NCBI GenBank assembly: GCA_012840925.1
Contig: DUVS01000009.1
Span: forward strand, 1 to 64,000
Source of the DNA: Bacillota bacterium
GTDB taxonomy: Bacteria > Bacillota > Limnochordia > Darwinibacteriales > DTU012
Direction: 5' to 3'
DNA: 64,000 nt
Shown here: positions 36,322-45,660 of the stretch, piece after piece
Position numbering within the stretch: the stretch's first letter is position 1
Layout: each line of letters opens with the position of its first letter
The notes under the pieces: model-generated
Seen by the model: only the letters and a program-made list of their open reading frames with translations
What the model was told of the DNA's origin: nothing
The model's database searches: none
Made by a program: the position numbers and the translations under genes

Positions 36322-36798
36322 ATGAAGACACTTATTGTTTATGGTTCAAGATATGGATGCACTCAGCGATGTGCCGGACTGCTAGAAGCGAGACTGGCAG
36401 GAGAGGTAACGCTGCATAACGTTTCCGAATCAGATGAAGTAGACTTGGATCAATTTGAACAAGTGGTGATCGGCACGCCGATCTACATGGGAAGAATTCT
36501 GCCCCAGGTCAGTCGGTTTTGTCAGCAGCATCATGATCAGCTTCTCCAGAAACCACTAGCTGTGTTTGTTTGCTGTGGATTTCCTGATAAGGCGGAAGCA
36601 CAGCTGCATTCCGCATTTTCCCAAGAATTACTGGCGCATGCCCGGTTCAAGGACACGTTCGGGTATGCCCTCAACTTCGAAAAGATGAGCTTCCTGGACA
36701 GACTCATAGTTCGTATGGTGAGTAAAGAAAAATCAAGCCAGAGTCGAATTGACGAGGACAAGATTAATGCTTTGGCGGCTTTAATGAATGAAAAATAA
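36322..36798 (+). CDS. Flavodoxin-domain protein (HemG-like)
   Basis: A 158-residue flavodoxin-fold protein binding FMN. LIVYGSRYGCTQRCA is the phosphate loop and IGTPIYMGRILPQV the second FMN loop. CCGFPDKAEAQLHSAF and FGYALNFEKMSFLDRLIVRM resemble HemG, the menaquinone-linked protoporphyrinogen oxidase, and related flavodoxin domains. Whether it oxidises protoporphyrinogen here is doubtful, because no haem gene is nearby. ATG 36322 follows a GGGGCGG run. A consensus promoter lies just upstream. Confidence 0.82.
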   Translation: MKTLIVYGSRYGCTQRCAGLLEARLAGEVTLHNVSESDEVDLDQFEQVVIGTPIYMGRILPQVSRFCQQHHDQLLQKPLAVFVCCGFPDKAEAQLHSAFSQELLAHARFKDTFGYALNFEKMSFLDRLIVRMVSKEKSSQSRIDEDKINALAALMNEK

Positions 36799-36837
36799 AT
36801 GGCCAGGGCGGTCAGGCCTTAGTGGGGAGTGGTAGTA

Positions 36838-39800
36838 ATGTGGCGGACTATAGTTTTTATGTCATGCATGCTATTGATCGTGGGACAAGCGGTGGGAGCA
36901 GTGAGCACGACGGTCTCAGCCAGCCCCACAGAGTTAGGATTTGCTGATCCAAAGCTTTACCAGCAGGTCACTGCAGCATTGGCGCAGCAGGGCTTCGAAC
37001 CTTCGCAGGATGCCTTGAGTGAGGTTCGCGAGTTATCATTGGCTAACTGTGGGATTACAAGTTTGGTGGGTTTAGAGCAGTTGACCAACTTGAGTACACT
37101 TGATCTGAGCTTTAACCCCATTAGGGACTTAGCGCCCCTGCGTTCGTTAACTCAGTTGGCAAGTTTAAATTTGCGGGAGACACTGGTGACAGATTTGACC
37201 CCCCTTGCGGAACTGACCAATCTGGAGTACCTCAACATACATTCTGTTCCCGTGGAATCGGTGGAACCAATTGCCAATCTGCGCAATCTGGAAACCCTGA
37301 TTATGCGGAACGTCTATATTGGGACAGAAACCGAATTTTTGTCTGGCTTAACCAGGCTGAAGAGACTGAATTTGCGCAATACGGGTATAACCGACACTCA
37401 AGTACTGGCTGATTTGATGCAGCAAGGGGCTCTGCAAAATCAGCACCATCTGGGGGTCAGAGCCGAACTGGATTTGAGGGATAACCTTCTGCGTTCCACC
37501 AGCTATGCTGACGATTATGCGCCGATTCGGCGGTTTTGGACGAACATCTTCGACCGGCAGCCGGTAATACTTCCCGATGTGGCAGTACAGCAGGTAATGA
37601 TCAATGAGTTCATGGCCTCAAACGGCTCGACCTTGCAGGACCGCTCCCGTGAATACCCTGACTGGATTGAATTGTACAACCCGCAGCCTTACAGTGTTGA
37701 TCTGTCAGGGTATTATCTGTCAGATGATCCAGCAGATCCTTTCAAATGGAAATTTCCTGATGGGATCAGAATTCCAGCCGATGGGTACCGGTTGATCTTC
37801 GCCACCGGCAAAGACAGTGTGATCTTGGGAGATGTCCACACCAATTTCAGCCTGGCCAGTTCCGGTGAGCCGATTCTGCTGACCGATCCCAACGGTGTGC
37901 TGCAGGATTATGTACCGCCGCAAGAGCAGAGAAGGGATGTTTCCTACGGCCGCACCTCTGACGGCAGCGGTGCGTTTGCCTTTTTCTCGTTGCCGTCGCC
38001 AGGTTCGCCCAACTTGTCAGATCGAGTTTACACAGACAAGCTGAATCCACCGGATTTTTCTCATATACGAGGTTTCTATCGAGAACCATTTGACCTGGTC
38101 CTCAGCAGCAGAGATCCTGATGTGGCCATCTACTACACTTTGGATGGTTCGATACCCGATCAATCTTCCCTGGTTTATCAGGAACCGATCCGCATTGGGC
38201 CGGAAAACTATAAAACTACGCTGCTGTCCCACATCAAGACTTTTGGCCCGTTCAATCTGAACCGCATTGAAATGGATTATACCGGGCGCAAGCAGAGCCA
38301 GGCTTTCTTGCCGTGGACTCCGCAGAATGTGTTCCAGGGAATTGTGGTCCGGGCGGTGGCTTACAAAGAAGGGGCATTGGCCAGTGATGTCGAAACCCAT
38401 ACCTTCTTTGTTGATCCAAATATGTTTGAACGCTATACACTGCCGATAATTTCCATCGTCACTGACCCGAAGGGATTCTTCGATCCGGCGAACGGCATTT
38501 ATGTTGCCGGTGTCCACTATTGGGATTGGAGGCCAGGCAGGCCTTGGCATAATCCCGGTAACTATACCCAGCGGGGAATGGCTTGGGAACGGCCGGTACA
38601 TGTGGAGTTCTTTGAACCGGGTGGTGTGTTTGGATTTAAACTGAATATGGGGGCACGCATTCATGGAGGGATTACCAGATCCTGGCCTCAAAAAACACTG
38701 CGGCTGCATGCCCGCTCATCCTATGAGCCGCCGGGTTTAATTGAGTATCCAGTTTTCCCCAATCTGACCGCAAACGGTACAGGAGAACCATTGACAGTGT
38801 TCAAACGGATCTTGCTCCGCAATGGTGGTAATCACTGGAGCATTGATCTCTTTGCTGATGCATTAATGCACGAGTTGATATCCCATACCAAAGTGGATGT
38901 TATGGCCTATCGCCCGGCAATTGTATTCATCAACGGCGAATACTGGGGGATTCACAACATCCGCGAGCGTCTGGACCAGCATTACCTGGCTGCAAACTAT
39001 AATCTTGATCCGAACAATGTGGTTATTACAACCCATTACGATGAACTGGATTACGGTAATCCAGGTGATGAACGGGACCTTCATAACATAGTAGCTTTTG
39101 TCCAGCAAAACAATATGGAGCAGGATGCTAACTACCAGTATATCAAAACCAAGATGGATATTGAGCAGTTCATCGACTACCAGGTTGCCCAGATCTTCTA
39201 CAGCAATACCGACTGGCCTGGCAAGAACACTGCTGTCTGGCGTTATAAGACTGATCAATACAACCCCGATGCCCCTTACGGGCAGGATGGCAGATGGCGC
39301 TGGATGATGTTTGACACAGACTTCGGGTTCGGTTATGCTCATGGAACCGCAGGCGACTTCAATTCCTTGGAACACGCCACTGGTTCCCGGGGGCCACTGC
39401 TGCGGGGGCTTCTGCAGAACAGCACGTTCAGGCGTCAGTTCATCAATACATTCGCCGATCATCTCAACAGTTCGCTTACCTTGGAGCGGATTATTAGTCT
39501 GATCGATCAGATGGAAGCGGCTCTCGAACCGGAAATTGCGGAGCATCAGCAAAGATGGGGCAATCCCGGCAGAACGGTTGACGAGTGGAAGCAAAACGTC
39601 CATAAGATGCGGATCTGGGCGACTAATCGACATCAATATATCTGGAAAATGTTGGTCGATTTCTTTAAGTTACCCGGGACGGTTACCGTCACCTTGAACA
39701 GCGATTTGGAAGCGGGCTTGATCAGGGTCAACTCCATAGATATTGTACCGGAAACTCCCGGTATTATCGATCCGGAAGCATGGCACGGTATATACTTTCA

Positions 39801-39945
39801 AGGTGTTCCCATCCTAATTACAGCCATCCCCAAGCCTGGCTATGTTTTCCTGAGATGGGAAGGTAGTGTCAACAGTGATGAGCAAAGTATCGAGATTACA
39901 CCAAACAAAGATCTGCAGTTGACAGCAGTATTCAGTAAATTGTAG
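36838..39945 (+). CDS. Secreted multidomain CotH-kinase protein
   Basis: A 1035-residue exported protein. Order: signal peptide (about 1-20); leucine-rich repeats (about 60-190, LxxLxxLDLSFNPI type); lamin-tail domain (about 245-385, INEFMASN to WIELYNPQPYSVDLSGYYL); chitobiase C-terminal-like beta domain (about 400-530, YYTLDGSIPDQSS); CotH kinase domain (about 540-935); and an InlB-B-repeat-like end (GYVFLRWEG). CotH motifs include INGEYWGIHNIRERLD and FDTDFGFG (D826, D828), the latter fitting the metal-binding loop. In Bacillus, CotH phosphorylates coat proteins; secreted versions with lamin-tail and CHB domains are known from environmental bacteria and their targets are unknown. The start has GGGGAG upstream. 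Confidence 0.88.
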   Translation: MWRTIVFMSCMLLIVGQAVGAVSTTVSASPTELGFADPKLYQQVTAALAQQGFEPSQDALSEVRELSLANCGITSLVGLEQLTNLSTLDLSFNPIRDLAPLRSLTQLASLNLRETLVTDLTPLAELTNLEYLNIHSVPVESVEPIANLRNLETLIMRNVYIGTETEFLSGLTRLKRLNLRNTGITDTQVLADLMQQGALQNQHHLGVRAELDLRDNLLRSTSYADDYAPIRRFWTNIFDRQPVILPDVAVQQVMINEFMASNGSTLQDRSREYPDWIELYNPQPYSVDLSGYYLSDDPADPFKWKFPDGIRIPADGYRLIFATGKDSVILGDVHTNFSLASSGEPILLTDPNGVLQDYVPPQEQRRDVSYGRTSDGSGAFAFFSLPSPGSPNLSDRVYTDKLNPPDFSHIRGFYREPFDLVLSSRDPDVAIYYTLDGSIPDQSSLVYQEPIRIGPENYKTTLLSHIKTFGPFNLNRIEMDYTGRKQSQAFLPWTPQNVFQGIVVRAVAYKEGALASDVETHTFFVDPNMFERYTLPIISIVTDPKGFFDPANGIYVAGVHYWDWRPGRPWHNPGNYTQRGMAWERPVHVEFFEPGGVFGFKLNMGARIHGGITRSWPQKTLRLHARSSYEPPGLIEYPVFPNLTANGTGEPLTVFKRILLRNGGNHWSIDLFADALMHELISHTKVDVMAYRPAIVFINGEYWGIHNIRERLDQHYLAANYNLDPNNVVITTHYDELDYGNPGDERDLHNIVAFVQQNNMEQDANYQYIKTKMDIEQFIDYQVAQIFYSNTDWPGKNTAVWRYKTDQYNPDAPYGQDGRWRWMMFDTDFGFGYAHGTAGDFNSLEHATGSRGPLLRGLLQNSTFRRQFINTFADHLNSSLTLERIISLIDQMEAALEPEIAEHQQRWGNPGRTVDEWKQNVHKMRIWATNRHQYIWKMLVDFFKLPGTVTVTLNSDLEAGLIRVNSIDIVPETPGIIDPEAWHGIYFQGVPILITAIPKPGYVFLRWEGSVNSDEQSIEITPNKDLQLTAVFSKL

Positions 39946-40073
39946 TTCAAAACTTGCCGGTAGTTTAACGAGTGACCTGCCGGTACAGCAGCGGATGGGG
40001 GTGGGAAGCAGAGTAAAGGTCAGCTTCTGAAAACAACCGCTTGAGCTTGAATTACCAAGGGAGGTATTTGACC

Positions 40074-41366
40074 GTGAAAAAACACATCTTGGTTGTTGGA
40101 TTGGTAGTGAGCCTGCTGTGCTTTGGCAGTACTGGCTTCGCATATGATCTGACAGAATTCGGACTGCAACCTGCAGAGGTCTATGATTTTGGCGGCAATA
40201 CAGTCACTATCGTGTCCTGGACTGCGGAACGGATTAAAGACTACCTAACCAGTAATCCAGTGACGATAGGCCGGCTGGAGGAAGCGGAAGCGCTGTTCAA
40301 CTGCAAAATTGAGTTCCTCCAAACCCGAGATATTCCTGCAACCAACTTCAACAGGTTACTGTCCGGCGAATCAGCATACGATCTATGGTTCACCCAAAGC
40401 CGTATTGGCTACTATGAGATTGTATCCTCCGGTGCTGCCTATCCAATTGGCGAAGAGCTGCCTGATGCCTATTACTCAGCTTTGTCGCCCTATGAGGAAG
40501 CCAGTGTTGAGCTTTTGGGCTATCAAGGCCACAACTACGGTATCGGCAAAATGCACTTTGGTTCAGGAGTGTGGAATACCGGTGGAATAGTCATGTTTTA
40601 CAATAAAACCCTCCTAGAAGAGCTGGGAGTCGAGGATCCTTTTGAGCTGTATGCTGCTGACGAGTGGACCTGGGATAAAGCCACTGAGATTCTTGTCGCT
40701 GCTACACAAGATTTGGATGGCGACGGGACTTCTGATGTTTACGGTCTTACGGGTGTAGTGCCCTACAGCTTTGTCATCTCTAACGGCGGCAGTGTGACCG
40801 ATGTGGATGAAAACGGCCGGATTGTCTTTACTCTTGACCGGGAAGAAGCCATTGAAGCCCTGGAACTCTACGTTGACTGGCATTTGAGGGGTTTGGTTGG
40901 CGGCAGTTTCCCGAACCGCACTGCTGCTTTCTACATGAGGTTCATCAGTGATGGTGCAAATTACCTGAACATGGAAGATGAGTGGTCGGTTGTGCCATTC
41001 CCCAGAGGGCCCCGGGCTGATCAATACTACTTCCCGGAGTGGTCACCAGAAACCACGGTTATACCGGCCAATGCTGAACAGCCTGAAGCTTTGGCTGCTC
41101 TGAAGGCATTCCTTTTCCGGCCGGATGATGTTACGTTAAATGAAGTCATAGCCAGAACTGTGCGGGATCAAAACGCTGCCCGGATTCTGATGCAGCTTCA
41201 GACAGATTGGGTACCAAAAGCCCGCTATCTGCATGAGATGTTTGGCGGTTCTATGGTAGAAGATGCACTGGCACAAATCCGCAGCGGCACCAAGACCCCA
41301 GCTGTGGCAGTTGCTGAGATAAAGCTGCAGGTGCAGGCTCTGCTGGATGATTTCCAGAATCAATAA
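40074..41366 (+). CDS. Extracellular solute-binding protein family 1
   Basis: A 430-residue exported binding protein of the carbohydrate ABC-transporter type. The signal peptide ends near GFAYD, with no lipobox in the expected place, so it is probably a free secreted or periplasmic protein and not a lipoprotein. That fits a cell with an outer membrane. TVTIVSWTAERIKDYL, GGIVMFYNKTLLEELGV, DEWTWDKATEIL and DLDGDGTSDVYG are typical of SBP family 1. No permease or ATPase genes are adjacent. GTG 40074 is chosen because GGGAGG stands nine bases upstream. It follows the CotH gene by 128 bases. Confidence 0.88.
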   Translation: MKKHILVVGLVVSLLCFGSTGFAYDLTEFGLQPAEVYDFGGNTVTIVSWTAERIKDYLTSNPVTIGRLEEAEALFNCKIEFLQTRDIPATNFNRLLSGESAYDLWFTQSRIGYYEIVSSGAAYPIGEELPDAYYSALSPYEEASVELLGYQGHNYGIGKMHFGSGVWNTGGIVMFYNKTLLEELGVEDPFELYAADEWTWDKATEILVAATQDLDGDGTSDVYGLTGVVPYSFVISNGGSVTDVDENGRIVFTLDREEAIEALELYVDWHLRGLVGGSFPNRTAAFYMRFISDGANYLNMEDEWSVVPFPRGPRADQYYFPEWSPETTVIPANAEQPEALAALKAFLFRPDDVTLNEVIARTVRDQNAARILMQLQTDWVPKARYLHEMFGGSMVEDALAQIRSGTKTPAVAVAEIKLQVQALLDDFQNQ

Positions 41367-41382
41367 CCAATCATTAGTGCTG

Positions 41383-41418
41383 AAAAACCCTCTGCTTGTT
41401 CGGAGCAGAGGGTTTTTT
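41383..41418. terminator. Bidirectional intrinsic terminator
   Basis: ACCCTCTGC at 41387-41395 and GCAGAGGGT at 41405-41413 form the stem, with A-runs on the left and six T residues on the right. It serves both the binding-protein gene and the convergent efflux operon. Confidence 0.92.
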
Positions 41419-41443
41419 CTTACTGTCTTTGAAACGACTTGAC

Positions 41444-42694
41444 TTATGCATCCCGCAGCGCATCTACCACTGGCAGTTTCGCCGCAGAAATCGCAGGATA
41501 CAAACCAAAAAGGGCTCCCAGGATCAAAGCAAGGGCACCGGAATAGGCAGCAGCCAAAGGATGGAATTGACCCAGATTTGGCATTGACTGATAGAAGAAG
41601 TCCTTTAGCAGGCCATCGATTATGTATCGATTTGATAAAACAGCACCAACAACACCTACAATCGCTCCAAAGAGTGCAAATACAAGTGATTCATATAACA
41701 CCTGAACCACAATGGAGAGTTTTGATGCACCTAGCGCTTTGCGTAAACCGACTTCTCGGGTGCGTTCGACTACATTTACCATCATAATGCTCAAGATTCC
41801 CAGGGAACTGATGATGATGGCGATAAAGGCAAAGGCACCCAGGATCATAAACATCCTCATGATGGCTTGCGAAAACATCCGGCCCATGTCACCAAGGTAC
41901 TCAGCGGATACCGTGTAATCATCGCGATTGAGAATCAACTGTGCGTCAGCAATGGCTTCATGTGCTGCTCCCGGTACTGATTTTAAGTAGACATTTCCGT
42001 AGTAGGAAGATACAGGAAACGCTTCCATTTCCGCTGTTCTGGCCCTGCTGCCCTGGGGAATTAGCATGGTCATTTCCTGGAAAAAGACCTGCAGCAATGG
42101 ATCGAGCGGTTCGAAAACGCCTATGATTTCAAACGTGAGATATTCGTCACGGTATAGAGATTCCAGCTCAATCGTTTTACCCACAGCTGAATCGTTAGGG
42201 AACAACTGTTTGCTCACTTCAGTGGAGATCAATGCTACCTGGTTCTTCCGCTCATGATCCTGAACCGTGAAGGCGTGTCCGTCCAGAATGTTCAATTCCA
42301 AGGCAGAAATTGTGTTGGCTGACACTTCAGTGAGTCCCCTTACTTCGTAAAGAATGCCGTGAGCTCTCACGCGAGCATTCCACGCTGGTTCGACCGTAAA
42401 GATTGATTCAACATGATTGCTTTCTTGCTCCAAGCGCATTAGTTCCTCTTTGGACAGGCTTGTGCCTTCGATGCTCCTGACATTGTCATCAACAAAGATC
42501 TCTCTCTGCAGGGAAATGCGCATAATATTCTCGCCAAAGCGATTGAACACAGCATTAATACTGTCTTGAGCCTGCAGGTTCATGGTCAGGATGGTGGCCA
42601 CTATCCATACCCCGAGGGCAATTTGAAGAATTGTCAACAACGAACGCAGCGGCCGTTTTTTGATCAATCTGATGGTAAATACAAACGAGTTCAT
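41444..42694 (-). CDS. MacB/FtsX-type ABC permease (second permease)
   Basis: A 416-residue permease with the MacB arrangement: one N-terminal TM helix (about 18-40), a large extracytoplasmic MacB-PCD domain, and three C-terminal TM helices with the FtsX signature TREVGLRKALGASKLSIV. It is the last gene of the efflux operon. Together with the longer permease upstream it may form a heterodimeric channel. The substrate is unknown; MacAB-type pumps export macrolides, peptides, lipids or siderophores. Confidence 0.9.
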   Translation of the reverse strand: MNSFVFTIRLIKKRPLRSLLTILQIALGVWIVATILTMNLQAQDSINAVFNRFGENIMRISLQREIFVDDNVRSIEGTSLSKEELMRLEQESNHVESIFTVEPAWNARVRAHGILYEVRGLTEVSANTISALELNILDGHAFTVQDHERKNQVALISTEVSKQLFPNDSAVGKTIELESLYRDEYLTFEIIGVFEPLDPLLQVFFQEMTMLIPQGSRARTAEMEAFPVSSYYGNVYLKSVPGAAHEAIADAQLILNRDDYTVSAEYLGDMGRMFSQAIMRMFMILGAFAFIAIIISSLGILSIMMVNVVERTREVGLRKALGASKLSIVVQVLYESLVFALFGAIVGVVGAVLSNRYIIDGLLKDFFYQSMPNLGQFHPLAAAYSGALALILGALFGLYPAISAAKLPVVDALRDA

Positions 42695-42718
42695 CTGGAC
42701 ACCTCCATGGGTACCAAG

Positions 42719-44326
42719 TTATTCATTGCGCAATGCATCCACCGGGTTGATGATTGCTCCCTGATAAGCAGGATAGACTCCAAACAACAAGCTTACTAAA
42801 AGCCCCAACCCGCATCCGGCGGCTATGCCGGTAATGCCGAGGGGTACTTCTGTCATAATGAGTTTGCTGACAACCTCTTTCAACAGAACAAAGCTGAGCC
42901 CGGTGCCAACCACTGCTCCTGTAAGGCCGAGTAGAACAGCTTCAAGCAAAAACTGGCCGAAAACAGCGCTTTTGGTTGAACCGAGAGCCATTGACAGGCC
43001 GACAGATTTCGTCCGCCGCAGTACTCTGGCTAACATCAGGTTCAAAATATTGATCACGGCGATGATCAGGCCTAAGGATGCGAAAATGGCGACGATAATG
43101 TAGATGGCGTAATTGCTCTGTTCTATGGAAGTCATGGTTATGTACGAGTTGCTTACTACCGCCAAATCACCATATCTTTGCTTGATTTCAGCCTGAATAA
43201 TCTCGGAGGCTTGGGCCAAATCGGTTCCTTTCTCTACACCGACGATAAAGGAGTTAAGGATCACCTCTTGATCCTGACTCACTGCATGATAAGGCATGGC
43301 CGTAAAAGGAGCAAAGGCCAGATAGCGGTTCATTCCCGGATAACTATATAGTTCCTCCTCTTCCTCAACGGGAGCCAAAACTCCGATTACGGTGAATGAA
43401 ATCTCCTGTTCCTGGCCGGCAAGGACATGAATCGGAATGTTTTGGCCGATAGGATCAGTCTCACCGAAGATTCTGCCGGCCAATTGATCACTGAGCACGA
43501 TGACGCGATTTCCATTAATGATATCATCGTCAACAAACAAGCTGCCTTTGGCAAGCTGATACTCTTTAAAATCAAAATAGCTGAGAGTGGTTCCGATAAT
43601 GTCGATATATTCATACTGCGTACGTAATGACCACAGGTCTTGAATCATCATGCTTTTCGATTCCATTACGACATCAGATTCTGTTTGTTGCTCTGACTCA
43701 ACTACTTCAATCTCCACTACTTCAACCATGGCATCCAGACTTCCGGTGCCAGCATCAATTTGGTTCGGAGCCACTGAACCAAGGTCTTCTTCTGCTCCAT
43801 TATGGGTCAGCGACATCTCGACAGCATTTACCGGAACTCCAGTCGTGACTGCTGCACTTTGGGTGGAGACTATCCGGGTAACACCTTGTGATGATAGCCC
43901 AACTGGTCCTATAAATTCATACTGGCTGTCTGTGTCCGCTTCTGACTCTGGTTTTGGCAGCAGTGGGGAAGGGAATGCGCTCCTTAGCTCAGCAAAGACA
44001 TGCATTCCCGAAGGAAGCGATTCCTGCAAAGCCTTCAACTCGCTGAGAGTAACCTGGAGTGGTTCTTGGGGCCGTTCCTGAACAGCTCTCAAAATTGGTT
44101 CTTGCCCCGTAGACATCGAGAAATTTGCAGCACTGTAAATTCTAAAGGTCCGGATCCATTCATCATCGTATGATGAGTAAACTTGAGCTCGGAAGTAGAC
44201 GATCAGAACCAGGATTGACACGATTACCGCCACACCAAGTCCAATGGCAAAGACAATCAGGATTGATTCGAACAACCGCTTACGGCAGTGGCGCAGTGAC
44301 CAAATAATGTTGTCAATAACTCCCAT
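42719..44326 (-). CDS. MacB/FtsX-type ABC permease with enlarged periplasmic domain
   Basis: A 535-residue permease of the same family. N-terminal TM helix (about 18-46), a MacB-PCD domain enlarged by an acidic Ser/Glu/Val-rich insert (about residues 135-230, with VEVVEIEVVESEQQ), then the C-terminal FtsX part with RRTKSVGLSMALGSTKSAV and three TM helices. The insert is absent from the shorter permease. It ends 24 bases before that gene, consistent with one operon. The insert may contact the adaptor or one of the two TolC-like proteins. Confidence 0.9.
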   Translation of the reverse strand: MGVIDNIIWSLRHCRKRLFESILIVFAIGLGVAVIVSILVLIVYFRAQVYSSYDDEWIRTFRIYSAANFSMSTGQEPILRAVQERPQEPLQVTLSELKALQESLPSGMHVFAELRSAFPSPLLPKPESEADTDSQYEFIGPVGLSSQGVTRIVSTQSAAVTTGVPVNAVEMSLTHNGAEEDLGSVAPNQIDAGTGSLDAMVEVVEIEVVESEQQTESDVVMESKSMMIQDLWSLRTQYEYIDIIGTTLSYFDFKEYQLAKGSLFVDDDIINGNRVIVLSDQLAGRIFGETDPIGQNIPIHVLAGQEQEISFTVIGVLAPVEEEEELYSYPGMNRYLAFAPFTAMPYHAVSQDQEVILNSFIVGVEKGTDLAQASEIIQAEIKQRYGDLAVVSNSYITMTSIEQSNYAIYIIVAIFASLGLIIAVINILNLMLARVLRRTKSVGLSMALGSTKSAVFGQFLLEAVLLGLTGAVVGTGLSFVLLKEVVSKLIMTEVPLGITGIAAGCGLGLLVSLLFGVYPAYQGAIINPVDALRNE

Positions 44327-44337
44327 GGTTATCCTCC

Positions 44338-45660
44338 TCAGTAAACTAGTTCAGGGACTATAATGGACAATTCAAAACCGCATAAATCGAATAACTGCAG
44401 TAGACTGGTAAAATAGTCGCACCGATTATCCCTGAGATTGGTCTGCAGGCGAGCTAGTTCCAATTGGTGCTCTTTCAGTTTCAGTTCCGTTGTCAACCCT
44501 ACATCGTACAGCTTGCGGCTGTTTTCCAGCTCAGCCTCCTCAGCTTGTAGATCCTCCTCAATATCCCGGTGCTGTGATTCCAAAGCCGCCAGTTTATCCA
44601 ATAACTGGGTGATCTGAGTTTTAATATTCAACTCTACTTCTGCTAACTGCAGTTTGGCCTGGGCCAATTTCAGAGCATCTTTTTCAGCCTGGAGTGAAGG
44701 GGGATACAGTGTTTTACTGGCATTCAAACCAATAGACCAAGTAGGTGTCTGGGAGACATCAAAGTTCCAGTCCAGGTTCGCCGTAGCACTGAGACTCCAT
44801 CCAGATGCTCTCTTTGTGGCCTCAAGCTGGCTTTCAGCATTCTGAACGGCGCTGATCGCCTGATTTCGTGTGCTGCTGGCAGCCAATGCCCATTCGATCA
44901 ACTGGTTTTGATCATATTCCATCTGATACGCCTTTAGATCAACTACAGGTCGGAAATCCACAGCTGTTTCCATATTCAACAGGTGATTAAGCTTCTGGTT
45001 GTGCTGCGAGACCAAAAGCTGCGCATTGGCCAGTCGCTTTTCCGATTCATACAGCTGCTGCCTCATCTGGGAAATCTGGCCTTGATGGTCCGTAACCACA
45101 GCAGCCTGATAAGCTTCCTCAAGATAGGCCAACCTTAGCTCTTCCAAAGCAATCTTGTCCAGCTCTTTGGCTAGATTGATCAAGGTTGTGGCCACATTTA
45201 CAACCAGCCCGTTATCAACTGCCAGCATCGACTGGACATCTGCTCGCCAAGTCGATTTAGGAGCAGCAAAAAAATCATATTTGAACTCAATGTTCAGGCT
45301 GCCGCCAAAATCCAGTTCCATGTCTTTAGCGTGTGCACTGACCCTACTCGTCAGTGTTGTGTGATCTCCAAGGGGCATGGCTAACATCATGTTACCAGTG
45401 GCTGGCTGGGACTGACCGTTTTTGATGCTCAAAGGAGTACTGCTGAAGTTAAGCGTCATCTCCTGATCCTTCAGCCTTTGCTCCTCTAAAACCAATTCAT
45501 ATTCCCACAATGACAGCTGGTATTGAGCGTTGCGTTCAAACGCTAGATCGACAGCGTCCCCAAGTGTGATGGAGATAGGGGTGGCACCAGTTGTCCAGGT
45601 GCAAAGGGCAAGTACAGAGATGATTGTCATTGCCACCCCGGACAAAAGTCTATTTCCCAT
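44338..45660 (-). CDS. TolC-family outer membrane factor (second copy)
   Basis: A 440-residue exported protein of the outer membrane efflux (OEP/TolC) family. A signal peptide (about 1-27) is followed by ITLGDAVDLAFERNAQYQLSLWEYEL and long helices; DLQAEEAELENSRKLYDVGLTTELKLKEHQLEL is split here as the typical second-repeat hairpin with the LYDVGLTT turn. The start at 45660 follows GGAGGTG; the longer frame would run deep into the preceding gene. It overlaps the first TolC gene by about 11 bases, implying coupled translation. Confidence 0.88.
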   Translation of the reverse strand: MGNRLLSGVAMTIISVLALCTWTTGATPISITLGDAVDLAFERNAQYQLSLWEYELVLEEQRLKDQEMTLNFSSTPLSIKNGQSQPATGNMMLAMPLGDHTTLTSRVSAHAKDMELDFGGSLNIEFKYDFFAAPKSTWRADVQSMLAVDNGLVVNVATTLINLAKELDKIALEELRLAYLEEAYQAAVVTDHQGQISQMRQQLYESEKRLANAQLLVSQHNQKLNHLLNMETAVDFRPVVDLKAYQMEYDQNQLIEWALAASSTRNQAISAVQNAESQLEATKRASGWSLSATANLDWNFDVSQTPTWSIGLNASKTLYPPSLQAEKDALKLAQAKLQLAEVELNIKTQITQLLDKLAALESQHRDIEEDLQAEEAELENSRKLYDVGLTTELKLKEHQLELARLQTNLRDNRCDYFTSLLQLFDLCGFELSIIVPELVY

